A stretch of DNA of 64,000 bases from Mucilaginibacter sp. OK283 (GTDB lineage Bacteria; Bacteroidota; Bacteroidia; Sphingobacteriales; Sphingobacteriaceae), in contig NZ_FODR01000010.1 of NCBI RefSeq assembly GCF_900110415.1, positions 62,001 through 126,000 of the forward strand. Direction: 5' to 3'. The position numbers were made by a program, and so were the translations under genes. This document shows, piece by piece, positions 25,622 through 32,437 of the stretch (positions are counted from its first letter, which is position 1; each line of letters begins with the position of its first letter). The notes beneath the pieces were generated by a model that worked only from the letters and a program-made list of their open reading frames with translations, was not told where the DNA came from and searched no databases.

Positions 25622-26503
25622 ATGATTGAATTGCCGGTAGTTCCTGCAGCGAGCCAGATCCAACGTAAGCCCGATTGGCTTAGGGTGAAGCTCCCCATCG
25701 GAAAAGAATACGCTCACGTGCGCGGCCTGGTTGACGAGCACAAACTACATACTATTTGCGAAAGTGGTAACTGCCCTAACATGGGCGAGTGCTGGGGTGC
25801 CGGTACGGCCACCTTTATGATACTTGGCAATATTTGTACCCGCTCATGTTCATTTTGTGCCGTAGCAACCGGCAGGCCGCTGGCTGTTGATGTTGATGAG
25901 CCAAACCGCGTAGCTACTTCGGTTAAATTAATGCAGGTAAAACATTGCGTTATAACCTCTGTAGATAGGGACGACCTTAAAGATGGTGGCTCCATCATCT
26001 GGGCCGAAACTATCAATGCCATCCGCCGCGAAAGCCCTGAAACTACTTTGGAAACCTTACTGCCCGATTTTCGTGGTAACTGGGATAACCTTGCCCGCGT
26101 ACTGGAAACCCGCCCCGAGGTAGTATCCCACAACCTGGAAACTGTAAGGCGCCTGACTAAGGAAGTGCGTATCCAGGCTAAATACGACCGTAGTTTGGAA
26201 GCATTGAAACATGTATCAGCCGCCGGTTTGCGTACCAAATCGGGCATAATGCTTGGCCTGGGCGAAACTGAGGACGATTTGCTGGAGGCGATGGATGATT
26301 TGTTGATGGCAGGTGTGCACATATTAACCCTGGGGCAGTACCTGCAGCCAACCCGTAACCACCACCCTGTTTTGGATTGGATTCACCCGGATCAGTTTGC
26401 CCGGTTAAAACAAATTGGCCTGGAAAAAGGTTTTAAATATGTAGAAAGCGGCCCGCTGGTAAGATCATCTTACCATGCCGAAAAACACTTATTTGAATTA
26501 TAA
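25622..26503 (+). CDS. lipA: Lipoyl synthase
   Basis: A 293-residue radical-SAM enzyme. The auxiliary cluster cysteines are in CESGNCPNMGEC (C-x4-C-x5-C). The SAM-cluster motif is CTRSCSFCAV (C-x3-C-x2-C), and the conserved RSSYHAEKH lies near the C-terminus. It inserts two sulphurs into protein-bound octanoyl groups to make lipoyl cofactor. I place the start at ATG 25622 (MIELPVV). A GTG 24 bases earlier is in frame but lies inside the likely promoter. The sigma-factor gene begins 24 bases after the stop. Confidence 0.95.
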   Translation: MIELPVVPAASQIQRKPDWLRVKLPIGKEYAHVRGLVDEHKLHTICESGNCPNMGECWGAGTATFMILGNICTRSCSFCAVATGRPLAVDVDEPNRVATSVKLMQVKHCVITSVDRDDLKDGGSIIWAETINAIRRESPETTLETLLPDFRGNWDNLARVLETRPEVVSHNLETVRRLTKEVRIQAKYDRSLEALKHVSAAGLRTKSGIMLGLGETEDDLLEAMDDLLMAGVHILTLGQYLQPTRNHHPVLDWIHPDQFARLKQIGLEKGFKYVESGPLVRSSYHAEKHLFEL

Positions 26504-26527
26504 CAATTCCTTTATATATTCACCTCG

Positions 26528-27079
26528 TTGAGTAAGAAACATAAAATATCGCTTTCGGAAGATGAGTTGGTGCTTGCATTGAGGAAGCATGAAAAAATTG
26601 CTGTCGAGGCGCTTTATGACATGTACTCATCGTCGTTATATGGTGTAATATCCCGCATTGTTGTTGATACCGCCGTAGCTGAAGATATTTTGCAGGAAAC
26701 TTTCGTAAAAATCTGGCATTCCTTTTCCAGTTACAGCGCCGAAAAAGGCCGTTTATTTACCTGGATGGTTAACATTGCCCGTAACCTGGCAATTGACAAA
26801 ATCAGATCAAAAGATTTTAAAAACCAAAACAAAAACCAGGAGATTGAAAATAACGTAACTTTTATTGACGAACAAAGGAGCACTGCTTACAAGCCTGAGT
26901 TAATGGGGGTTAAAGATTTAGTTCAGACTTTGAAGCCTGAACAGAAATCAATTATCGACTTGGTTTATTTTAAAGGGTACACACACGTGGAGGCAGCCGA
27001 AGAGCTGGGTATTCCGCTGGGTACTATTAAAACAAGGCTGAGAATGGGTATACAGGAACTCAGAAAACATTTTAATTGA
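26528..27079 (+). CDS. ECF-type RNA polymerase sigma-70 factor
   Basis: A 183-residue ECF sigma factor. Region 2 contains VAEDILQETFVKIW and GRLFTWMVNIARNLAIDKIR. Region 4 contains LVYFKGYTHVEAAEELGIPL and GTIKTRLRMGIQELRK, a helix-turn-helix for the -35 element. The start is a TTG at 26528. No ATG or GTG lies between it and the in-frame lipA stop, so a weak start is forced unless the protein is truncated. It overlaps the anti-sigma gene through TTGA and probably forms a regulatory pair with it. Confidence 0.9.
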   Translation: MSKKHKISLSEDELVLALRKHEKIAVEALYDMYSSSLYGVISRIVVDTAVAEDILQETFVKIWHSFSSYSAEKGRLFTWMVNIARNLAIDKIRSKDFKNQNKNQEIENNVTFIDEQRSTAYKPELMGVKDLVQTLKPEQKSIIDLVYFKGYTHVEAAEELGIPLGTIKTRLRMGIQELRKHFN

Positions 27080-27939
27080 AAGTGGAAGATTTAAAAGCAT
27101 ATATAGAGACAGGGATACTGGAACTTTACGTTTTGGGGGATGTAACCCCCGACGAGAAGCGCCAGGTGGAAGAGATGGCTTCAAAACATCCGGAGATAAA
27201 AGCCGAGCTGGATGGAATTGAGCGCTCGATGGAATTATATGCAAAGGAAAACGCTGTTGAACCATCAGAAAATTTACGCAGCCGGGTTTTAGGCAGCCTG
27301 CTCACCAACTTAGGCGATGACAGGAATTTCAGTAAAGCACATCCGCAAAAGGACAATGAGACCGATGATGAGGATGAAGATAATGAAGATAATATTGTAA
27401 CCCTGCCTGTTCAAAAAAAGGAAAGTGGTTTTTACAAATATGCTTTCGCGGCCAGCCTGGCGCTGTTGGTAGCAAGTACCATTGCATTGGTAAATGTTTA
27501 CAGCAAGCTGCAGGCCTCAAATGAGCAACTGGTTGCACTACAGGCCGACAAACAGCATTTTGCCAACCAGGTTAAGCTAATGGATGGAGAATTGACGGTT
27601 TACCGCGATACCACCTACAAACTGCTAAGATTAAAGGGCACAGCCAAAACGCCGGAGTCGGTATTAACTGTTGCGTTTAGCCCGGTACATAAAAAAGTTG
27701 TTATCGATCTGGCCAATATGAAAATGCCAGTGAATGATAAAGCACATCAATACCAGCTTTGGGCCCTGGTAGGCGGTAAGCCGGTTGACCTGGGCGTTTT
27801 TGATTCGGGTGATACCCTAACCAATATTAAAGAGATGAGGTCGCTGGCCTCGGCAGATGCATTTGCGGTAACACTTGAACCGCGTGGCGGCAGTGTTAAC
27901 CCAACTATGGATCAGATGATGGTTATTGGCAAATTTTAA
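27076..27939 (+). CDS. RskA-family transmembrane anti-sigma factor
   Basis: A 287-residue protein. The N-terminal ~90 residues are an anti-sigma domain (LKAYIETGILELYVLGDVTP). An acidic Asp/Glu linker follows (TDDEDEDNEDN), then one membrane span near residues 117-137 (AFAASLALLVASTIALV). The periplasmic C-terminal RskA domain contains AHQYQLWALVGGKPVDLGVF. It should hold the upstream ECF sigma factor inactive. The start is a TTG sharing its bases with the sigma stop (TTGA), or a GTG at 27082. The inducing signal is unknown. Confidence 0.88.
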   Translation: MKVEDLKAYIETGILELYVLGDVTPDEKRQVEEMASKHPEIKAELDGIERSMELYAKENAVEPSENLRSRVLGSLLTNLGDDRNFSKAHPQKDNETDDEDEDNEDNIVTLPVQKKESGFYKYAFAASLALLVASTIALVNVYSKLQASNEQLVALQADKQHFANQVKLMDGELTVYRDTTYKLLRLKGTAKTPESVLTVAFSPVHKKVVIDLANMKMPVNDKAHQYQLWALVGGKPVDLGVFDSGDTLTNIKEMRSLASADAFAVTLEPRGGSVNPTMDQMMVIGKF

Positions 27940-27976
27940 AAAAAAACACGCAGTCCTTCCCTAATAATTATAATTT

Positions 27977-28009
27977 AAAGCAGCTAACACGGGATGTTGC
28001 TGGCTTTTT
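27977..28009 (+). terminator. Probable terminator after the anti-sigma gene
   Basis: AAAGCAGC at 27977-27984 pairs with GCTGGCTTT at 27999-28007 with one bulged base, and a run of T follows. It lies 38 bases after the anti-sigma stop. Confidence 0.5.
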
Positions 28010-28261
28010 ATATCCAATAATTGTCATTTTGAGGTAATTTGAGGCGTATTTGTTAAGCTAATACCCGGTTTGCAAAATATTTAATACTTATTTAACAATA
28101 AGCCAAACCATTTATTCGTTTTTTTGTAACTATTAGGATGTCACCGACGTCTTATAACCAGTTAGATTAAACAGAGCCTGTGAAGTAACGAAAATGAAAG
28201 TGATAGATCTAACTCATAAACATGAGTATTTAGTTCTTTATAAGATCAGTTAATAGTTAAT
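28010..28261. other. Non-coding stretch between rskA and nnr
   Basis: The 354-base gap 27940-28293 holds the terminator above and the one below. Between them I see only very short open frames (for example 19 codons from an ATG at 28194) and no promoter match or RNA gene that I can recognise. The segment around 28140-28255 is less A/T-rich than its flanks and could be a degenerate gene end. Confidence 0.3.
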
Positions 28262-28294
28262 AAAAAAGGATGTATGATACTTGCATCCTTTTTT
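28262..28294. terminator. Bidirectional terminator at the end of the NAD(P)HX repair gene
   Basis: AAAAAAGGATG at 28262-28272 pairs with CATCCTTTTTT at 28284-28294 over an 11-base loop. T-runs flank it on both strands. It touches the stop codon of the leftward nnr gene and so serves that transcript; it can also stop rightward reading from the anti-sigma gene. Confidence 0.7.
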
Positions 28295-29799
28295 TATGCC
28301 ATCAACTTTGCCATGGTAACCGGCAATTGAGAAATGATTTTGCCTGGCAACACTACATTAAGCCGGCTTGGTAAGGCAAGTTCGTCCCCGGCCTTTCCAT
28401 GTATATAAATCCCTGCCAAACAGGCTTCTAAAGGTGTATATTTTTGAGCCAGCATAGCTGTAATTACCCCGGTAAGTACGTCGCCCATGCCTCCTGATGC
28501 CATAGCAGCGTTGCCTGTGGGGTTAAAATAACATTTGCCCCCGGGTGTTATAGTTATAGTATAGTCGTTCTTTAATACAATATAAATATTTAGCTGCCGG
28601 GCTTCTTCCAGTCCGGTTTCAAGCCTTTTCCACCAACTTGTATGCGGGCCGAACAGGCGGTCAAACTCCTTCATGTGGGGCGTTAAAATGCTACCTGCGG
28701 GCAATTTTTTTAGCAATTCTTTATCCTGGGCTAATAAATTAAGGGCATCGGCATCAATAACTAATGGTTTTTTATAGTTTTTTATGAGGGCCGCTAACAG
28801 TTTTACGGCATCATCGTGCTTGCCCAAACCAGGCCCAATGGCTGCGGCGTTAAATTTCTCCCATTCAATCTCCGGCAATTCATTTTCATTACGTACAATC
28901 ACCATAATTTCGGGCAGGTAGCTATTTAAAGCAGTCAGGCCGCTTGCGGGTACACAGGCCGTTGTTAAACCAGCGCCCGCATGTGCCGCGGCCGATGCGC
29001 TAAGCAAGGCCGCTCCCATGGTTTTTTCCTGCCCGGCTATAATCAGCGCGTGCCCGTAAGTGCCTTTGTTACTAAAAGGGCGGCGGGCTTTCAATATTTT
29101 GCGAATGTCTTTCTCTTCAATAAACTGGTATGCGGAGTTTAGCGATTGCACAAAACTTTCATTAATGCCAATATTTACGGCTTCCCAGCAAATGATGTAA
29201 GGTGCCGATTCGGGCAGCAGGAAACTGATTTTAGGCTGTTGAAAAGTAATCACCAGGTCGGCTTTTATAGCTACTGCGTTCGGTAATATTTCGCGTTCTG
29301 AAAAAAAGCCGGTTGGCACATCTACCGCAACTATTGTTCTGTCAAGGTTATTGATGTAATTTACCAGGCGTCCATAGTCGCCGCTAAGCGGTTTGTTTAG
29401 CCCGGTGCCAAGCAAAGCATCAATTAATATAATGCCGTCGTCTGGTGGCAGCTCTGCGCTTTTGTTTATGTTAATGATAGTAACACCGGTTTGCTTTAAC
29501 CTTTGCAGGTTAGCCTTAAAATCGTCGGTCTGCCGTTCGCTGAAGTAAGCTATTTTAACGCTTAGTCTTTTATATTGATGATCTTTAAGCAGTCGGGCTA
29601 TGGCCAGTCCGTCGCCGCCGTTATTACCGGTGCCGCAATAAAAGGATATACCTACATTTTTATCCGGAAAATGGTTGATAAACCATCCTACAAACGCTTT
29701 CGAAGCTCGTTCCATCAAATCTATAGAAGCTATCGGCTCATTGGCGATGGTAAAAGCATCGGCCTGGCGTATTTGTTCGGAGAGGAGTAAAGGCAGCAT
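28294..29799 (-). CDS. nnr: Bifunctional NAD(P)HX epimerase / ADP-dependent NAD(P)HX dehydratase
   Basis: A 501-residue fusion. The N-terminal ~215 residues are the YjeF epimerase domain (FYCGTGNNGGDGLAIARLL, and GTGLNKPLSGDYG). The C-terminal ~270 residues are the carbohydrate-kinase-like dehydratase (AIGPGLGKHDDAVKL, LTPHMKEFDRL, GNAAMASGGMGDVLTGVI). Together they repair hydrated NADH and NADPH. The length fits the bacterial bifunctional enzyme. It is a lone leftward gene ending at a strong hairpin. Confidence 0.95.
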   Translation of the reverse strand: MLPLLLSEQIRQADAFTIANEPIASIDLMERASKAFVGWFINHFPDKNVGISFYCGTGNNGGDGLAIARLLKDHQYKRLSVKIAYFSERQTDDFKANLQRLKQTGVTIININKSAELPPDDGIILIDALLGTGLNKPLSGDYGRLVNYINNLDRTIVAVDVPTGFFSEREILPNAVAIKADLVITFQQPKISFLLPESAPYIICWEAVNIGINESFVQSLNSAYQFIEEKDIRKILKARRPFSNKGTYGHALIIAGQEKTMGAALLSASAAAHAGAGLTTACVPASGLTALNSYLPEIMVIVRNENELPEIEWEKFNAAAIGPGLGKHDDAVKLLAALIKNYKKPLVIDADALNLLAQDKELLKKLPAGSILTPHMKEFDRLFGPHTSWWKRLETGLEEARQLNIYIVLKNDYTITITPGGKCYFNPTGNAAMASGGMGDVLTGVITAMLAQKYTPLEACLAGIYIHGKAGDELALPSRLNVVLPGKIISQLPVTMAKLMA

Positions 29800-30072
29800 A
29801 TAACCTAAAGTTAGGAATTATATGTTTTGTTTGGGATTGAAATGATAATTGAAAATTATGTGCCTAAAAAATTGCTCATTGGATACCGGCGGTTACACTT
29901 TTAAATAGAGCTGATTTGGTGAAGCCGCTACATCAAACCCAGGGCCCCAACATTTCTTTGCGGTAACACATATAAAATTACCATTATTTGCGTTTAGTGT
30001 AACTTTAGCCGTTTAACTTCGTCCTATCAATACATCACCCAATAACAAATTGGGGCATCCTATGAGTAAAAC

Positions 30073-30678
30073 ATGCCCATTTTGACCCTCACTAAGCCCT
30101 ATACCGATCAGCAGCTCCTGGATTTGATCAGGACGGATGACCGCGGTGCATTTACCGAACTGTACAACCGTTACTGGGATAAAACCTATGCCGTTGCCCT
30201 GCACCGCCTTGACGACGAACACGAGGCCGAGGAAGTGGTACAGGAAGTATTTTTAAGCATCTGGCAGCGCCGCGCGACGCTACAACTAACCCATACGGTG
30301 GCTACCTATCTTTCTGTTGCTGTAAAATATAAAGTAATTAACCACCTGGCCAAACAACACCGCCGGCAATTGCAGCATGATGAACTTACCATCACATCGC
30401 CGGTGGTTGCCGACAGCACTGCCGACTGGCTGCATGAAAAAGAATTGCGGCAACTGTTAGAGAAAACCGTCAGCCAGCTCCCCGAAAAATGTCGTATTGT
30501 TTTCCTGCTCAGCCGCGACGAAAATAAAACTTATGCCGAAATTGCCGCCGAACTGAACATATCGCAAAAAACAGTAGAAGCACACATGAGCAAAGCCCTG
30601 CGCGAATTAAGGGAAACGCTGGCCGTATCGGCACCCGTACTGGCTTTCATATTGCTTAATGCAGACCGGTTTTTGTAG
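30073..30678 (+). CDS. FecI-like ECF sigma-70 factor
   Basis: A 201-residue sigma factor of the Bacteroidota FecI type. Region 2 has DEHEAEEVVQEVFLSIWQRR, region 4 has LPEKCRIVFLLSRDENKTYA and the helix-turn-helix segment ELNISQKTVEAHMSKALREL. A hydrophobic C-terminal tail (APVLAFILLNADRFL) is common in this group. It is the first gene of a module holding FecR, a TonB receptor and a DUF4249 protein, so it should be released by FecR when the receptor binds its ligand. The 273 bases upstream contain no recognisable gene. Confidence 0.9.
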   Translation: MPILTLTKPYTDQQLLDLIRTDDRGAFTELYNRYWDKTYAVALHRLDDEHEAEEVVQEVFLSIWQRRATLQLTHTVATYLSVAVKYKVINHLAKQHRRQLQHDELTITSPVVADSTADWLHEKELRQLLEKTVSQLPEKCRIVFLLSRDENKTYAEIAAELNISQKTVEAHMSKALRELRETLAVSAPVLAFILLNADRFL

Positions 30679-30721
30679 CGAGAAATTAGTACCTTAGATA
30701 AACAGCTAATATACCCGGGAT

Positions 30722-30943
30722 ATGACGACGCCATCTGTAGACATCAGTAACAAAGAGTTTGAACGAGAACTTGGCATTACCCCGGTTAAACATCCTTTAA
30801 ATAAAGTTGAGTTACGTGTCTACAACAATCTTAAAGCTTCGTTTGAACAAATCAAATTACACCAGGAAGGTAAGATTCAGCTTCAAAATGCAAAAGAAGC
30901 CTTGGTTGAAATAGAAGCATCGCTTAAAGCCAATGACCTTTGA
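30722..30943 (+). CDS. Small hypothetical protein between FecI and FecR
   Basis: A 73-residue soluble protein without a signal or membrane segment. It is predicted mostly helical, with a Lys/Gln/Glu-rich C-terminal half (KLHQEGKIQLQNAKEALVEI). I do not recognise a family; the GKIQLQNAKEAL pattern is reminiscent of small antitoxin-like or DNA-associated proteins. It starts 43 bases after the sigma gene and overlaps or abuts the next small gene, so the two are probably co-translated. No toxin is encoded next to it. Confidence 0.6.
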   Translation: MTTPSVDISNKEFERELGITPVKHPLNKVELRVYNNLKASFEQIKLHQEGKIQLQNAKEALVEIEASLKANDL

Positions 30944-31166
30944 TGTTGTTATGATAACTGTAAAACTATCACTCAAACAATTGATGGATGCTGTGAAGCA
31001 ATTGTCTCCCTCCAAAAAACTTGAACTTAGTAAGTTGATTTGGAATGACGATATGGCTATCCCCCTTGGATATCAAAACTTGGTTGAGGATAGAAAAAGT
31101 AAATCTGATACAAATCCCGACCTGTTGTTGGATTGGGAAACAGCATCAAAAGAACTTATTTCTTAG
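30933..31166 (+). CDS. Addiction-module-like small protein (antitoxin-type)
   Basis: A 77-residue protein, or 71 if it starts at ATG 30951. The layout resembles the unstable-antitoxin/addiction-module family: an N-terminal helix with LSPSKKLELSKLIWND, then a middle IPL segment, and a C-terminus NPDLLLDWETASKELIS close to the family's D-P-x-x-x-x-x-W-E-E-V pattern. In complete modules a RelE/ParE-type toxin follows; here FecR follows after 184 bases. It overlaps the preceding small gene by 11 bases. The family call is by eye. Confidence 0.6.
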   Translation: MTFDVVMITVKLSLKQLMDAVKQLSPSKKLELSKLIWNDDMAIPLGYQNLVEDRKSKSDTNPDLLLDWETASKELIS

Positions 31167-31350
31167 ATGTCGCGTGCAAGATAGTAGGGGCGTTTACTTA
31201 TTTTCTCTTAGCGCCTTAGCGATCTTAGCGCGAAATCAAAACCCTCATATTTCTCTTAACTTAATCCACACGCAAAATAAATTTCATTTCTCACTAAGGG
31301 TATCCGGCCCTGCCGTTGACTATATGTACAAAAGGTAGATATATTTTACG

Positions 31351-32346
31351 ATGGAAAACAACGCCTACGATATTAAAGAGCTTGCCCATAAGCTTGAAAA
31401 CGGAACCATTACTCCCGAGGAAATGGCCTGGTTTGAGCAATGGTACCAGGGGTTTAATGATGAAGAAGTACTGCTCACGGGCAGCAGGCACTCCGGAACC
31501 AGTGAACTTAAGGATAGCATTTTTAATCGTATTGCATCGCAAATGGAAGCGCCGGTGCAACCAAAGCGTAAGATTATTAACCTATGGCGTAACATGGTTG
31601 CTGCAGCGGCTATAGTGGTATTGGTTGCCTTTGCGGCCTTTTACAAAAACGCTATCCTGGATATTGTCGACCCGGTAAAACAGGTGGATTTATTGAGCAA
31701 AGCGGGCCAGCACCGGCAAATCAGTTTGCCCGATGGAACCCTGGTGTGGCTAAGCCCGTCGACCCGCATCAGCTACCCGGATAATTTCAGGGGTGCGCAG
31801 CGTTTAGTAAAACTGGATGGCGAAGCATTTTTTGATGTAAAGCACGATGCCAATCATCCGTTTATCATTCAATCCGGTGCCATCAAAACCGTGGTGCTGG
31901 GTACCAGCTTTAACGTAAGAGCTTATAAGGATGCAAAAACGGCCGAAGTTACGGTGGTAAGCGGGAAGGTGGGCGTGCTCACATCGGCAAGCGGCAAAAA
32001 TCAGCGGCAAATCATGACAGCCAGGCAAAGGGCGGTATTCAACAAAACTGATGGCTTGCTGGTGAAAGAAAACTATCCCGACGCCGAAAAATTTCTTACT
32101 CAGCGTAATGGCAATTACGATTTTGAAGGCGCATCAATGCAAACCGTTGCCGATGAACTGGCCCGGCAGTATGGCGTGCAAATAAACGTCGACCCGCGCA
32201 TAGCCAATAGTTTATACTACGGGCACTTAAACACCACACGCCTTATCGGCACCGAGCTTGATGTGCTTTGTACCGTAATGGACAACACCCGCTGGCAAAA
32301 AGTGGGCAACCAGTATTACATCCGGGAAATTATTGCTAAACATTAA
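31351..32346 (+). CDS. FecR-family transmembrane anti-sigma factor
   Basis: A 331-residue protein. A cytoplasmic N-terminal ~80 residues are followed by one span near 85-105 (MVAAAAIVVLVAFAAFY). The periplasmic FecR domain has RQISLPDGTLVWLSPSTRIS, RLVKLDGEAFFDVKHD, and VVLGTSFNVRAY. A C-terminal STN-binding-type region follows (NYDFEGASMQTVADELARQY). It should bind the FecI-like sigma factor inside and the STN domain of the downstream TonB receptor outside. Two small genes separate it from the sigma gene, unlike the usual direct fecI-fecR order. Confidence 0.92.
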   Translation: MENNAYDIKELAHKLENGTITPEEMAWFEQWYQGFNDEEVLLTGSRHSGTSELKDSIFNRIASQMEAPVQPKRKIINLWRNMVAAAAIVVLVAFAAFYKNAILDIVDPVKQVDLLSKAGQHRQISLPDGTLVWLSPSTRISYPDNFRGAQRLVKLDGEAFFDVKHDANHPFIIQSGAIKTVVLGTSFNVRAYKDAKTAEVTVVSGKVGVLTSASGKNQRQIMTARQRAVFNKTDGLLVKENYPDAEKFLTQRNGNYDFEGASMQTVADELARQYGVQINVDPRIANSLYYGHLNTTRLIGTELDVLCTVMDNTRWQKVGNQYYIREIIAKH

Positions 32347-32437
32347 CCTTTAGCCCGGCTAATTGCCGGGCATGAAAATCAACTCAAATTAGGGAAGCTT
32401 TTTACCGGCTTACCCACATTTAAAAAACCTACACAAA

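Noticed and set aside
25714..26322. 202-codon frame antisense to lipA
   Set aside because: lipA carries all radical-SAM cysteines on the other strand; the reverse frame is Ser/Arg-rich shadow sequence.
28194..28253. 19-codon frame after the anti-sigma terminator
   Set aside because: Too short, with no ribosome site or recognisable peptide family.
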